Assembly: GCA_003279565.1 (NCBI GenBank) | Contig: QCHN01000013.1 | Coordinates: 1-40,823 of the forward strand | Direction of reading: 5' to 3' | DNA from: Prochlorococcus sp. AG-402-C09 | GTDB lineage: Bacteria; Cyanobacteriota; Cyanobacteriia; PCC-6307; Cyanobiaceae | Length of the DNA: 40,823 bases | In this document: in pieces, positions 18,031 to 28,450 of the stretch | How the letters are laid out: every line of letters starts with the position of its first letter | How positions within the stretch are numbered: position 1 is the stretch's first letter | Notes under the pieces: generated by a model | What the model was told of the DNA's origin: nothing | The model's input: only the letters and a program-made list of their open reading frames with translations | Databases searched by the model: none | Position numbers and translations under genes: made by a program

Positions 18031-20130
18031 CTACCTTGAATTAAAGCTGGGATATTTCAATCTTCTGTGACGCATTCTTCTCCATACGGAGACAAAAGCT
18101 CTAAGTATTATTTCTATTTCTGCCCTCGTTAGACTACTTTCTTTTAATTGACCATCACTCTGACGTGATTGAATTATTTTTCTAACTGTTTTGCAAGCAT
18201 CATTATCTGAAGATGAGGCGTCTAGAGCTCTCAATGCAGCCTCGCAACCATCTGCAAGCATTAGGATCCCAGTTTCTTTGGAATGCGGAATAGGCCCTTT
18301 GTATCTGAAACGTTTTTCAGAGGCAGAAGGATCACTTTCTCTAGCTTTATGTAAAAAATAACCCATTTTTAAAGTCCCTTGATGTTCTGGAATAAAGTCA
18401 GCAATGGGTGATGGAAGTCGATATCTCCTTGCAAGTTTTAATCCTTCATCTACATGTGCTTGAAGAACATCGGCGCTTTTATAAGGATTTTTGATTTCTT
18501 CATGTGGGTTTATTCCATCTTTCTGATTTTCAATAAACCAATTTGGAGCATGTAGTTTCCCTACATCATGGTAAAGAGCACCAGTTCTTATTAAGTCAAC
18601 ATCAGCTCCAATTACTCTTGCTCCTTCCTCTGCAAGACTTAGTATTGTTAAAGTATGTTCAAATGTGCCTGGTGCTTCTCTGGACAAACGGCGCAGTAAA
18701 GGACGTTCTTGATCGGCCAGCTCCATTAATCTCGCTCTTGTAAGTAATCCAAATGTATTTTCTAATATAGGAATAATTAATATTGTTACCATTAACATCG
18801 CACTTATAATCAATGTCTCATTAAAAAGAGAATTAGGATCAACAGATAGATTGATGAATTCTAGATTTTTTGATTTAATTACTTGATTGAAAATAAACCA
18901 TTGTCCTAACAGTGCACCAAAAGGTATGAAGACAGCTATTTGAAGAATTTGTGCACGGCTTCTCATCCTTCTACCTAAAAAGGCTACAAATGATCCAGCG
19001 ATACATGCAATTATTAATCTAACTTCAGTCGATCCATCAAGAGATGTTGGCCAAATCAAACTAGCTGCAGCCATCCAAGCTAATGAGGTGGTTGTACCTA
19101 TTCCTTGAGAAAGAAGGAGTGTAGGAGGCAATATTAATTGCAATGGACTTGCAAGGGGACCGAGCCAATCTTTGGTTAATTGAACTACAAATAATAAAGT
19201 TAAAGAAAGCAATCCATGTCTTGCTTGAAGCCTAGGCTTTTCTCTTCTCATAATCATGAGAAGCAATCCACAGCTTCCCATGGATTCCGTAAATGTAATT
19301 AACCACTTTATGGGCCTAGGACTTCGACTTATTTTGTTAAAATGCTCAAGAATATCAAACTCTTGAGGACTTATTGGCTCCCCTTTCTTTGATATTAAAG
19401 TACCTTCTTTAACTTCTATAAAGTTTATACCATCTTCATTAATTAAATTTTCAAGTAATATATTTGTTTCTGAAGAATCAACTTTTAAATTACTTTTTTG
19501 AAAAAAACTACTCGATAATACTTTTGCTCCCAATGATCTGTTTGGAGATTCTTTTACACCTAGATCTACTAGTTGCAGAGATGACGCTTCATTTAATTGA
19601 TTAAGTGCAAGTGTATTTATAATTCCTTGAGCAAGCATTTTCTTTGACGCTTTTTTTAATTCTTCTTCCCATTCTTCCCATTCACTCTTAGAAACATTAA
19701 TTAGCCAACTTCTTTCTGAAATAGTAGGATTTATTTTATTTTTACCTAATTCATGATTAGGATCTTTTAAATTACGAAGTTTTTTGATTTTCTTTAAAAC
19801 AATTTTTTCTAAATTATTTGATTGATTTTCATCGATAACTTGAACAAAAATTTCTTCTAAGCCTTCTTTCTTTTCTTTTAATGCTTTTGTGTCTATTACT
19901 AATGCATCCTTTGGGGCTATTTGATTGATTTGTGCAATATCTCCTGGTTTGAGATCGGGAACAGCAAGTAACTTATAACTTGAAAATATTGCTATTAATA
20001 GGCAGACCATTAGTAGACCTAACTTGTCAGTTGCTGACCAGCGAAGTATGGGGCGTCTGGGAGATTGACTCCCTAACCATATTCTCCAAATCTTTTTTGG
20101 ACTGGGTAATTTAGCCACAGACTTTTTCAC
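18031..20130 (-). CDS. 7TM-HD membrane phosphodiesterase (PgpH-type)
   Basis: Large membrane protein, 699 residues. Order: N-terminal helix at about 36-52, an extracytoplasmic 7TMR-HDED region to about 275, a block of seven membrane helices at about 277-460, then a cytoplasmic HD domain. HD residues are H492 (GTFEHTL), the H521-D522 pair in LYHDVGKLHAPNW, and H583 in IPEHQGT. This architecture is that of PgpH, which hydrolyses the second messenger c-di-AMP in Gram-positives; cyanobacteria make c-di-AMP, so the same role is likely (inference). Start GTG preceded by GGAG. Divergent from folD with 57 bases between. No c-di-AMP cyclase is in the window. Confidence 0.88.
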   Translation of the reverse strand: MKKSVAKLPSPKKIWRIWLGSQSPRRPILRWSATDKLGLLMVCLLIAIFSSYKLLAVPDLKPGDIAQINQIAPKDALVIDTKALKEKKEGLEEIFVQVIDENQSNNLEKIVLKKIKKLRNLKDPNHELGKNKINPTISERSWLINVSKSEWEEWEEELKKASKKMLAQGIINTLALNQLNEASSLQLVDLGVKESPNRSLGAKVLSSSFFQKSNLKVDSSETNILLENLINEDGINFIEVKEGTLISKKGEPISPQEFDILEHFNKISRSPRPIKWLITFTESMGSCGLLLMIMRREKPRLQARHGLLSLTLLFVVQLTKDWLGPLASPLQLILPPTLLLSQGIGTTTSLAWMAAASLIWPTSLDGSTEVRLIIACIAGSFVAFLGRRMRSRAQILQIAVFIPFGALLGQWFIFNQVIKSKNLEFINLSVDPNSLFNETLIISAMLMVTILIIPILENTFGLLTRARLMELADQERPLLRRLSREAPGTFEHTLTILSLAEEGARVIGADVDLIRTGALYHDVGKLHAPNWFIENQKDGINPHEEIKNPYKSADVLQAHVDEGLKLARRYRLPSPIADFIPEHQGTLKMGYFLHKARESDPSASEKRFRYKGPIPHSKETGILMLADGCEAALRALDASSSDNDACKTVRKIIQSRQSDGQLKESSLTRAEIEIILRAFVSVWRRMRHRRLKYPSFNSR

Positions 20131-20187
20131 CTACTCCTAACGCTAGGTTTAATGCGTTGATTAATTGAAATTGTTTTCATTTTATTT

Positions 20188-21099
20188 ATGCCAAACATTT
20201 TAGATGGGAAAAAACTTGCTCAGGAGATTGAACTCATACTTAAACAGACTATAGAATCTGGATTGGAAGTTGCGAAGCGTCCCCCAGGTCTTGCCGTCCT
20301 GAGGGTTGGTAGCGATCCTGCGAGTGGAGTTTATGTTAATTACAAGGAAAAAGCATGCGCTCGAATAGGTGTTAAAAGTTTTGCAAGGCATTTAAAAGAA
20401 GATATTTCATTGGAAGAACTTAGAGAAATAATTAAAAGTTTGAATGAAGAAAAGAATGTAGATGGAATTTTATTGCAACTTCCTTTGCCTTCGCATCTTG
20501 ATGAGGATTCCTTGCTTAGGACTATTGATCCTGATAAGGATGCTGATGGATTACACCCTTTGAACCTTGGAAGATTAATAAAGGGTGAAAAAGGCCCAAG
20601 ATCATGTACACCTGCAGGAGTTATGGCTCTGCTTAATCGAAACCAAATCAAATTAGAAGGAAAAAGAGCAGTAGTAGTAGGACGTAGCATCTTAGTGGGA
20701 AAACCAATGGCTTTAATGCTTCAAGCGGCAAATGCCACTGTCACGGTTGCTCATTCAAGAACCAAAGATTTACCCACTTTAACTAGGCAGGCTGATTTGC
20801 TTGTGGTAGCTGCTGGAAAGCCTCATCTGATTGGGAAAAATCATGTAAGTGAGAATTGTGTCGTTATTGATGTCGGTATTCACAGACTTTCTTCTGGGCA
20901 AGAAAATCTGAAAGAGAGCAAAAAGAACAAACTTTGCGGAGATGTAAAGATATTTGAAATTGAAGATAAAGTAGCTGCTTATTCTCCTGTACCTGGAGGT
21001 GTGGGGCCTATGACAGTAACAATGCTTCTAGCAAATACGGTTGATAGGTGGCAGAAACATTGTGGATTACCTTTAAGTATTAGTCATTTACTTCCATGA
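20188..21099 (+). CDS. folD: Bifunctional methylene-THF dehydrogenase / methenyl-THF cyclohydrolase FolD
   Basis: Interconverts 5,10-methylene-, methenyl- and 10-formyl-THF, supplying formyl groups for purines and initiator tRNA. The 303 residues carry the catalytic Lys55 in [14 protein letters not shown], the signature [13 protein letters not shown], the NADP-site [17 protein letters not shown], and the C-terminal [18 protein letters not shown] start. It heads a plus-strand run with crtE 42 bases downstream; the last residues ([10 protein letters not shown]) show some divergence at the end as usual. Confidence 0.96.
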   Translation: MPNILDGKKLAQEIELILKQTIESGLEVAKRPPGLAVLRVGSDPASGVYVNYKEKACARIGVKSFARHLKEDISLEELREIIKSLNEEKNVDGILLQLPLPSHLDEDSLLRTIDPDKDADGLHPLNLGRLIKGEKGPRSCTPAGVMALLNRNQIKLEGKRAVVVGRSILVGKPMALMLQAANATVTVAHSRTKDLPTLTRQADLLVVAAGKPHLIGKNHVSENCVVIDVGIHRLSSGQENLKESKKNKLCGDVKIFEIEDKVAAYSPVPGGVGPMTVTMLLANTVDRWQKHCGLPLSISHLLP

Positions 21100-21141
21100 A
21101 TCACTATGTCCTGACACAATTGATACGAATCGATTTTTTGC

Positions 21142-22041
21142 ATGCAGGAAGCAATTGCTTCTTTTGACTTCGCTGACTATCTAGAGAAAGCTAGAGCTCG
21201 CGTTGAAGATGCACTGGATGCGTCTCTTGGTCCTGAGAAGCCAGAAAAACTAAGAGAATCTATGCGTTATTCCCTTTTGGCCGGAGGGAAGAGATTAAGG
21301 CCGATTCTTTGTCTTGCTGCTTGTGAACTTGCTGGAGGCGAAGTCGAAAAAGCTCTTCCTACAGCAGTTGCTCTGGAAATGATTCATACGATGTCTCTTA
21401 TCCATGATGATCTACCTTCAATGGATAATGATGATTTGCGTAGAGGGCGTCCTACTAATCACAAAGTCTATGGAGATGCAGTTGCAATACTTGCCGGAGA
21501 TGCTCTATTGACTAGGGCTTTTGAGATGGTTGCAATTCGTACAAAAGGGATACCATCAGAGAGACTACTGAAAATAGTAGGTGAGCTCTCATTAGTAGCA
21601 GGTGCTCCTGGATTGGTGGGAGGGCAAGTAGTTGATCTTGATTGCGAAGGAAAAGAGGTGGATTTGGAGACCTTAGAGTATATTCACCTTCACAAAACAG
21701 GCGCTTTGCTCAAAGCATGTGTTACTTGTGGAGCATTGATTGGTGGGGCTGATGAGAATCTTCTGGAAGCATTAAGTGTTTATGCCAAAGGCATTGGATT
21801 GGCATTCCAAATAATTGATGACATTCTTGATGTAACAGCAAGTAGTGAAGTACTGGGCAAAACAGCAGGAAAGGATTTAATTGCTGATAAAACTACTTAT
21901 CCCAAATTACTGGGTCTTGAGGAATCAAGAAGGAGAGCTGAGTTGTTAGTAGCAAAAGCAAAAAATGCCCTTAATCCTTGGCCTGAGCAATCAAAACCTC
22001 TTCTTGCATTGGCTGATTACATTACAAGTAGAGATAGATGA
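21142..22041 (+). CDS. crtE: Geranylgeranyl diphosphate synthase
   Basis: Trans-prenyltransferase that extends FPP/IPP to C20 GGPP, precursor of carotenoids, the chlorophyll phytol tail and quinone side chains. The 299 residues contain the first Asp-rich motif DDLPSMD at 89-95 followed by [10 protein letters not shown], the second Asp motif in FQIIDDILD, the GGKRLRP substrate loop at 48-54, and [11 protein letters not shown]. The absence of bulky residues just before the first motif (MSLIHDD) suits a long-chain product. ATG start; its TGA overlaps the ATG of the next gene by 4 bases, implying coupled translation. Confidence 0.95.
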   Translation: MQEAIASFDFADYLEKARARVEDALDASLGPEKPEKLRESMRYSLLAGGKRLRPILCLAACELAGGEVEKALPTAVALEMIHTMSLIHDDLPSMDNDDLRRGRPTNHKVYGDAVAILAGDALLTRAFEMVAIRTKGIPSERLLKIVGELSLVAGAPGLVGGQVVDLDCEGKEVDLETLEYIHLHKTGALLKACVTCGALIGGADENLLEALSVYAKGIGLAFQIIDDILDVTASSEVLGKTAGKDLIADKTTYPKLLGLEESRRRAELLVAKAKNALNPWPEQSKPLLALADYITSRDR

Positions 22042-22553
22042 ATACTATTCCAGGTTTCGAATTCCAATTTGTTTATATCCTCGATAATTCTGTATTGGCT
22101 TGGGGTCTGGTCGCATGTGGCCTTGCTCAATTGTCTAAATTATTATTTGAATTAATTTTTAAACAAAGGTGGAGACCTTTAGTACTTATAGAAACAGGAG
22201 GTATGCCTTCAAGTCATTCGGCTTTGGTGACAGGAACTGCTGCAGGAGTGGGACTTCAGCTTGGTTTTAATGATCCAATGTTTGCTTTAGCTTCAACAAT
22301 TGCTTTTATCGTTATGTATGACGCTTCTGGGATAAGAAGATCGGCAGGATTAACAGCTGCAAAAGTTAATCAAATTTTGAAAGATAATCCCAAAGAATTA
22401 TCTTCAGAAACTATGTTAAAAGAATCTTTAGGACACACAAAAATCGAGGTTTTGGTGGGAAGCATTCTTGGCCCTATGGTTGCTTTGCCAGGTATTTTCT
22501 TTATTGGATCTCCTTTGCATATATTGCAAATGATTGGATTAGTGCCTGTGTGA
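22038..22553 (+). CDS. DUF212 (divergent PAP2-like) membrane protein
   Basis: Small membrane protein of 171 residues belonging to the DUF212 / divergent PAP2 family. It has the family stretch [19 protein letters not shown] at about 55-73 and the second block [15 protein letters not shown]; the SSHS segment resembles the phosphatase catalytic motif of PAP2 enzymes. There are about four hydrophobic helices. The biochemical role is not established; coupling (4-base ATGA overlap) to crtE invites the guess that it handles a polyprenyl phosphate or diphosphate (inference). Its own stop overlaps the GTG start of the helicase gene by 4 bases. Confidence 0.85.
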   Translation: MNTIPGFEFQFVYILDNSVLAWGLVACGLAQLSKLLFELIFKQRWRPLVLIETGGMPSSHSALVTGTAAGVGLQLGFNDPMFALASTIAFIVMYDASGIRRSAGLTAAKVNQILKDNPKELSSETMLKESLGHTKIEVLVGSILGPMVALPGIFFIGSPLHILQMIGLVPV

Positions 22554-24010
22554 AAGAAGTAAAAACAAAAGAAGATTGTGTCGTTTTAACAAAGGACCAA
22601 GAAAAGTCTCTTGAATTGTTTTGTGAATGGTTAAAGACCCCATACTCCTTTAAACCCTTTGTAATGAAAGGCTTTGCAGGTAGCGGAAAAACATATTTAT
22701 CGATGAAACTATTAAAGAAAGTGGATAAATTGGGTTTGTGTTGGACTGTTGTTGCACCAACTCATAAAGCTGTAGGCGTATTAAGGGAGGGGTTGAGAAG
22801 GGAATCTATACAACCCACATGGTTCCCCTCTACCATTCACCGCTTGCTTCGACTTAAGTTGAAAAGACAAGCAGATGTCGAAATATGTGAAAAAACAGAT
22901 CAAACTGATAGCTCTTTGGAGAATTTAGGACTTGTTTTAATTGATGAAGCATCAATGATTGATTCGCAATTATTGGAGATAACTCTTGAATGCGCCAAAT
23001 GCAATTCGACTAGATTGGTTTTTGTTGGCGATCCTTCTCAACTCCCTCCAGTGGGAGAAACTTCTAGCTCAGTTTTCTTAATGAAACGAGCTGTAAATTC
23101 TGAACTCAAGGAAGTTGTTCGTCATCAAGGCCCTGTCCTTAAATTGGCAAACATTATCAGAGACGGGCAGATCCCTTGTGAGCAACCACCAATATTGCCA
23201 ATTGTTAACTCTGACAAAGGCAATGTAGGAATATTGGATAGGAATAGTTGGCTTGAAAAAGCTAAATCGGCATTGAGGTTAGCTTCTTTAGAGGATGATT
23301 ACGACAGAGCAAGAATTTTGTGCTACACGAATCGAATTGTTGATAATTTAGTCCCTCATGCAAGAAGAGCCATTCATGGTGAGATGGCTGATCAATATCA
23401 GTTTTTGCCCGGTGAGGTGTTAATTAGTCGTAAAGCAGTAATGGTAAATGCTTCATTAAATGATAACGAGATTGGAGAAGAACCAGATATTTTGATTAGT
23501 TCCAATAGAGAGATGGTGGTCGAAGATGTAATTCCAAATAGTTTTGATTTGGCTTCTTTAGAAATCCATCAAGATTTTGTAAATTCTCTACCTGTTATTG
23601 AAACTCAAATAGCTAAAGTGAGTTGTGATCAAAAAGAGTTTTCTTTGAGATTGATGCCTCAAATAGGATCTAAATCTCGTATCGCTTTAGACATTACTTT
23701 GAAAAAATTGAGCAATAAGGCTAGAGAGAGAGGAAACAGCAATAGTGGTTCAATTTGGAAACTTTTCTTTTTTATAAGAGATTCATTTGCTTCTTTAGGA
23801 CCTGCTTCCGTCCTTACAATTCACAGGAGTCAAGGAAGTACTTTTGGTGATGTTTTTATCACTTCTGATGCTTTTTGGCCTAAAGATCTTGAATTTCGAA
23901 GAAGGCTTGTATATGTGGCTGTCAGCAGAGCGAGTAGAGGTGTATGGATAGTTGGTGATAATAAAAACAAGACAAATCAAGCTCTTCTAGAGAAATTATT
24001 AAGCGACTAA
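22550..24010 (+). CDS. RecD-like ATP-dependent DNA helicase
   Basis: Superfamily 1 helicase of 486 residues related to the RecD/TraA and viral Dda group, without a nuclease partner in sight. Walker A GFAGSGKT is at 41-48, Walker B LVLIDEAS at 128-135, motif III FVGDPSQLPPVGE at 158-170, and the C-terminal half holds TIHRSQGSTFGDVFI and YVAVSRASRGVWIVG (motifs V and VI). It may process stalled forks or recombination intermediates. Start is GTG overlapping the upstream TGA. It is the last gene of the folD-crtE-DUF212 run and ends tail to tail with cobB 32 bases away. Confidence 0.88.
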   Translation: MKEVKTKEDCVVLTKDQEKSLELFCEWLKTPYSFKPFVMKGFAGSGKTYLSMKLLKKVDKLGLCWTVVAPTHKAVGVLREGLRRESIQPTWFPSTIHRLLRLKLKRQADVEICEKTDQTDSSLENLGLVLIDEASMIDSQLLEITLECAKCNSTRLVFVGDPSQLPPVGETSSSVFLMKRAVNSELKEVVRHQGPVLKLANIIRDGQIPCEQPPILPIVNSDKGNVGILDRNSWLEKAKSALRLASLEDDYDRARILCYTNRIVDNLVPHARRAIHGEMADQYQFLPGEVLISRKAVMVNASLNDNEIGEEPDILISSNREMVVEDVIPNSFDLASLEIHQDFVNSLPVIETQIAKVSCDQKEFSLRLMPQIGSKSRIALDITLKKLSNKARERGNSNSGSIWKLFFFIRDSFASLGPASVLTIHRSQGSTFGDVFITSDAFWPKDLEFRRRLVYVAVSRASRGVWIVGDNKNKTNQALLEKLLSD

Positions 24011-24042
24011 TTTAAAAATGGTATATATAAAAATAAAAGTTT

Positions 24043-25398
24043 TCAAGCAAAATTTATAACACTTTTTTTCCAGTTTTCTATTATTAATGGAGAGCTTGCC
24101 CAATGTAGATGTATCCAGCTTGCATGAATTAAATGATTACAAAAACCTTCGTTTTTTATTTCTATATTCCATCCTTTAATGTCCCATAGAGGATATATTC
24201 TTTGGTCATAATTCTCATTAATTATTTCCCATCTATGAAATTCATGTCCAATTAGTTTATTACCAGGATTAGTAATAGGACTTTTATTTTTACTTATGGT
24301 CTCTCTATAACCTATCTTTAAATCACTCTTTTTAGCCTTAAAAGGTAATATTCCAGCCATTGAATGTTCCCTCCCTTCTAAATCAAATATACTCTTACCT
24401 AAAAGCATCATTCCTCCACACTCAGCATAGATAGGATACTTTTTAGAAAATGTCTTTATGGACTTCAGGCTTGTTTTTGAGTTGCTCAATTGCTGTGCAT
24501 GCTGCTCAGGAAAACCACCGGGTATTATTAATCCTCTGGCTTCATTTGGGATCTGTTCGTCTGCAAGAGGTTTCCAAGTAATAGTCGGCATTCCATTTCT
24601 TTCTAACAACTCTTTTGTTTCTTGATACTTGAAATGGAAAGCTTCATCTTCAGCGATTGCAATAGGTTGAATCAGTTCTGATTCCTTCTTTTGCAAGAAG
24701 TTAATTGTCTTATTATTCGATTTAGGAGGTAATAAAAGCTTTTTAAAACTTTCAATGTCTAAATATTTTTTGGCAATTGCTCCCCACTTTCTCGCTCTAA
24801 TTTCTAGGTCTAGAATTTCATGGGCTGGAGCTAAACCTAAATGCCTTACTGGAAGATATAAGTCTTCGCATGGAGGAAGAGAACCTAATGACTTTATATT
24901 GATTCGATCAAGAACCTCCAATAATATTTTTTCATGTCTAGAAGTTTGAACATTATTGAGAACCACGCCTGCAATTTTTAATTTCTTATCGTGTTCTGTA
25001 AATCCTTTTATTAAGGCTGCTAGTGACGCAGCCTTTCCTCTTGCATCAACAATCAGCACAATTGGCAGATTTAAAACTTTAGCTAACTCAGCTGTACTAC
25101 CTTTTGAACTGCTGCCAATTCCATCAAATAATCCCATTACCCCTTCAATAAAAGAATAATCAGTTAATCCTCCAAAGTGATTAAAACTTTCTTTAACCCA
25201 GCTTTCACTAGAGAGAATTAAATCAAGATTTCGACAAGCTTTGTTTGAAACTGCTGTGAGTTGTTGAGGGTCTAAATAATCAGGTCCAACCTTAAAAGTC
25301 TGAACACTTTTATTTATACTTTTTAACCAAGAAATTAAAATAATACTTAAAAGGGTTTTACCACTGTTACTTGATACTGCAGAGATTACGCATGCCAT
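24043..25398 (-). CDS. cobB: Cobyrinate a,c-diamide synthase (CobB/CbiA)
   Basis: ATP- and glutamine-dependent amidation of the a and c carboxyls of cobyrinate in corrin (pseudocobalamin) synthesis. The 451 residues have the N-terminal P-loop SSNSGKTL at 9-16, VGPDYLDP at 37-44, FIEGVMGLFDG at 83-93, and a C-terminal glutaminase domain with Cys327 in YAECGGMMLLG and the region GHEFHRWE. ATG start. It is 13 bases after opcA, so at the end of the petH-zwf-opcA series. Marine picocyanobacteria are known B12-type corrin producers, in line with an intact gene. Confidence 0.94.
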   Translation of the reverse strand: MACVISAVSSNSGKTLLSIILISWLKSINKSVQTFKVGPDYLDPQQLTAVSNKACRNLDLILSSESWVKESFNHFGGLTDYSFIEGVMGLFDGIGSSSKGSTAELAKVLNLPIVLIVDARGKAASLAALIKGFTEHDKKLKIAGVVLNNVQTSRHEKILLEVLDRINIKSLGSLPPCEDLYLPVRHLGLAPAHEILDLEIRARKWGAIAKKYLDIESFKKLLLPPKSNNKTINFLQKKESELIQPIAIAEDEAFHFKYQETKELLERNGMPTITWKPLADEQIPNEARGLIIPGGFPEQHAQQLSNSKTSLKSIKTFSKKYPIYAECGGMMLLGKSIFDLEGREHSMAGILPFKAKKSDLKIGYRETISKNKSPITNPGNKLIGHEFHRWEIINENYDQRIYPLWDIKGWNIEIKNEGFCNHLIHASWIHLHWASSPLIIENWKKSVINFA

Positions 25399-25411
25399 CT
25401 AGTGATTAAAT

Positions 25412-26719
25412 CTACTTGGCTTGATTAACTAAATCAAGCATTTCTTTTGCTATGGGTGTCGCACTTGCAAGTAAAGGGCTCGTATTGCCTCTACTGCTAG
25501 AGAGTAAACGAGCAACATCATTTTCTAAAGAGGTTTTTTGAATAGGAACGACTTGTTCAATAAGTTGCATTCTTGCCATACCTCCAGCTTCTAATCTCAT
25601 ACATTCCCCTGATTCTGAAGCGAGAATTACGCAAAGATCGTTTTTTTGTTTGTTTTTGGCTTTAGCAATTAATCTCAAGCCAACTATTTGTCCAGGATTT
25701 ATGCTTGGCTTACCAATTGGTAGAGAAGTTATACCTACTTCAACAAGAGTTTTGTCAGGACGAAGAAAATTCACTTTCAGCTGATCTTTTTTTGAGAAGA
25801 TGCAATTTTCAAGATGCCAGTTGAGACGATCGGCAATCCATGCAGCAAGTAAAAGACCTTGAACTGTTTGTGAACCCTCAATATCGATATCAATTTTTTG
25901 TAAATTATCAAGAGCATTTCTTCTTTGAAGTGGATCAAATACCATCGCCAAACTTTCTCTCCAACCTCTGATACGAAGCCAATTAAGGTCGTTCACAGCT
26001 TGTCCAGATTGAATTCTTTGAAGTAACAAATTTAAGCAGACTATTGGTTCCCCTAATGCAGTATCAATAATTAATCTTCGATTTGGCAGAGCAAGGGCAT
26101 TAAGTAATTCAGGAGCCTCATCAATTCTTCCATTCCACCACAACCAAGAGGGAAGTTCATCAGGGACAAGAGTCTCAAGAATTTCAAGTCCATCATTGAT
26201 TGCGGTTTTATTGCCTCTTAAAACAATTACGTCGCCACAAGCTGTTTTACCTCCGCCTTCTTCAGGAAGAGGACAATATGCTGCTACTAAAGTTTCTAAA
26301 TTATTTTCTTTTTCAATTGTTGGTGCAATTGTTATTAATCTTCGAGGTTGCAAATTACTTATTGAGGTGTCAATGTGTTGTCCCCTAAGGTCCTCTACAT
26401 TCTTAAGCAACTCATCAGATTGAATTGAAGCTTGAACTCTAAAATCCAGTGGTGAAGTACTGTTAGGAAGATCTCCTTTTAAAATAATCTCTCTTGCAGC
26501 TTCTATAAGATCATTTCTCTGACTCCCTACTACTGGGCCAGGTATTTTTCCAGTTTTGACTAGTTTTTGTTCAATCCAAGCAGGTTGCCAGACAATCAAA
26601 CAAAAAGTGTTGGCTCCTTTATCTCCACGCTCATCATGAGACCAGAGTTGCTCAAGATAAGTAGGAATTTCAGCTGGAGGTAGCTGAAGAGGAGTTTGTA
26701 GGGTTAATTGAGGAGACAT
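25412..26719 (-). CDS. opcA: Glucose-6-phosphate dehydrogenase assembly protein OpcA
   Basis: Cyanobacterial activator that promotes the oligomerisation and redox-dependent activity of G6PDH. The 435 residues include typical blocks WQPAWIEQKLVKTGKIPGP near 45, PRRLITIAPT near 125, LPSWLWWNGR near 190 and WLRIRGWRESLAMVFDPLQR near 245. No catalytic motif is expected. It lies 38 bases downstream of zwf on the same strand, the classic zwf-opcA pairing. Cysteines are few, which matters because redox switching of this pair in freshwater cyanobacteria runs through thioredoxin-sensitive Cys residues. Confidence 0.94.
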   Translation of the reverse strand: MSPQLTLQTPLQLPPAEIPTYLEQLWSHDERGDKGANTFCLIVWQPAWIEQKLVKTGKIPGPVVGSQRNDLIEAAREIILKGDLPNSTSPLDFRVQASIQSDELLKNVEDLRGQHIDTSISNLQPRRLITIAPTIEKENNLETLVAAYCPLPEEGGGKTACGDVIVLRGNKTAINDGLEILETLVPDELPSWLWWNGRIDEAPELLNALALPNRRLIIDTALGEPIVCLNLLLQRIQSGQAVNDLNWLRIRGWRESLAMVFDPLQRRNALDNLQKIDIDIEGSQTVQGLLLAAWIADRLNWHLENCIFSKKDQLKVNFLRPDKTLVEVGITSLPIGKPSINPGQIVGLRLIAKAKNKQKNDLCVILASESGECMRLEAGGMARMQLIEQVVPIQKTSLENDVARLLSSSRGNTSPLLASATPIAKEMLDLVNQAK

Positions 26720-26757
26720 TTAAGTTTGTTCGAATAAAAGATTTAGATTCAATTTTT

Positions 26758-28281
26758 TCAAGGTCTTCTCCATAGAAGCTGATCTTTGCCAATAAGTAAG
26801 TCTGATTCAGTAGGTCCCCATGTTCTTGATTCATATTGATAAACAGGTAATTCCCAGGGAGAATCCTCAATCTTCTCTAGTAGAGGAGTGTATAGTCGCC
26901 AAGCAGCCTCTACTTCATCGCTTCGAGTAAACAATGTTGGATCTCCAAGCATTGCATCAGCAAGGAGTCTTACATAACCTTCATCTGATGGTTCTCCGAA
27001 GGATTCGTCATAAGAAAACTCCATATTTACAGGTCTACTTCTCATCCCAGACCCTGGTGATTTCACTTCAAAACTAAATTCAGCTCCTTCGTTGGGTTGA
27101 ATTCTTAGAATTAATTGGTTTGATGTTGGGCATCCCCCTGCAGCATCAAAAAGGTGGACAGGAGCTTCTCTAAATGTAAGAACAACCTCACTAAGCCTCT
27201 TGGCTAATCGTTTCCCTGTCCTCACATAGAAAGGGACCCCCTGCCATCTCCAATTATCTATGAAAAGTTTCATGGCTACATATGTTTCGGTTGTGCTGTT
27301 TGGGTCAACGCCTGGTTCTTCCCTGTATCCAAGAAGTGGATCCTCATCGCTACCGCCCTTTGAGTACTGTCCCCTAACACAACATTCCCAAGGCTTTTCT
27401 TCATTAGCAAGCTTGATTGCCTGAAGAACTTTTGCTTTTTCATTCCTTATGGCTTCTGGATCAAAATGCCCAGGTGGTTCCATTGCCGTTAGAGCAAGCA
27501 TTTGAGTTAAATGGTTTTGGACCATATCTCTTAGAGCTCCTGAAGATTCGTAATATCCAGCGCGATCTTCAACTCCAACTGTTTCGGAACTGGTGATTTG
27601 AACACTAGAAATATAGTTTCTATTCCAAATAGGCTCAAAAATTGTGTTTGCAAATCTGAGAACAAGAATATTTTGAACGGTTTCTTTTCCTAAATAATGA
27701 TCTATTCGAAAAATTTGACTTTCTTGAGCACAACCCTGAACGAGATTATTAAGTGTCTGAGCGCTATTGAAGTCTCTTCCAAAGGGTTTTTCAATTACTA
27801 CCCTGCTACGTTTGGGATCTTTCAATAATCCAGCGGCAGCCAAAGCTCTACATCCATTTCCATAGAATTTGGGAGATACAGAAAGGTAAAAAGTTCGATG
27901 GCCGTGAGTTGCTCTTAACTTATCAATTATTTCAAGTCTTTCTCCAAGCTTTAATAGGTGCTCGGGTTGTTGTAGGTCTACAGGTTCATAAAAAAGATTT
28001 TGAGAAAATAGTTCCCATTCTTTTGGATTTTCTTTTATTTGAGAAGAAAGAGCTTCTTCCATTTTTTCTTTAAATATTTCATCAGTCCATGGTCTTCTTG
28101 CGCAGCCTAAAACAGCAAACTCACTGGGAAGTCTTCTTTGCTTAAAGAGCTCAAATAAAGCAGGAACAAGTTTCCTGTGTGTCAAATCCCCAGATGCACC
28201 AAAAATAACCAGACATTGAGGAGGAACTACACGCTCTTGGCGAAGACCGACTCTTAATGGGTTCGTTACTGGCATGCTCAT
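26758..28281 (-). CDS. zwf: Glucose-6-phosphate 1-dehydrogenase
   Basis: First step of the oxidative pentose phosphate pathway, the main NADPH source in the dark. I choose the ATG at 28281 (507 aa): an AAGGA lies 8 bases before it, while the longer frame begins with TTG at 28299. NADP fold GASGDLTHRKL is at about 28-38, the active-site RIDHYLGKE at 192-200, and the binding stretch EKPFGRD near 164. Downstream of petH by 169 bases and upstream of opcA. Cyanophages of this lineage are known to carry zwf too, but nothing phage-like is nearby. Confidence 0.95.
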   Translation of the reverse strand: MSMPVTNPLRVGLRQERVVPPQCLVIFGASGDLTHRKLVPALFELFKQRRLPSEFAVLGCARRPWTDEIFKEKMEEALSSQIKENPKEWELFSQNLFYEPVDLQQPEHLLKLGERLEIIDKLRATHGHRTFYLSVSPKFYGNGCRALAAAGLLKDPKRSRVVIEKPFGRDFNSAQTLNNLVQGCAQESQIFRIDHYLGKETVQNILVLRFANTIFEPIWNRNYISSVQITSSETVGVEDRAGYYESSGALRDMVQNHLTQMLALTAMEPPGHFDPEAIRNEKAKVLQAIKLANEEKPWECCVRGQYSKGGSDEDPLLGYREEPGVDPNSTTETYVAMKLFIDNWRWQGVPFYVRTGKRLAKRLSEVVLTFREAPVHLFDAAGGCPTSNQLILRIQPNEGAEFSFEVKSPGSGMRSRPVNMEFSYDESFGEPSDEGYVRLLADAMLGDPTLFTRSDEVEAAWRLYTPLLEKIEDSPWELPVYQYESRTWGPTESDLLIGKDQLLWRRP

Positions 28282-28450
28282 TGCTAAATTCCTTGCCAAT
28301 TAGATTAGAAATATTATCCAAATTGCTTTAAACCATACCGAAATTTTTATTGTCGGATGATCAAAAACAAAATTGATATTGATTGGTTAAATATAGAAAA
28401 AATATTTATAAAGTAATTAATAATTATCGCTTTCCAGACTTTTTATTTCT
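28282..28450. other. petH-zwf spacer
   Basis: AT-rich 169-base gap on a co-directional pair, probably holding the zwf promoter. The longest frame is a plus-strand ATG of 19 codons (28357-28416) without coding character. I found no GC hairpin with T-run, so whether petH transcripts stop here is undecided. Confidence 0.35.

Noticed and set aside
20340-20690. 116-codon minus-strand frame inside folD
   Set aside because: Lies opposite to the conserved core of FolD; no start signal or family resemblance.
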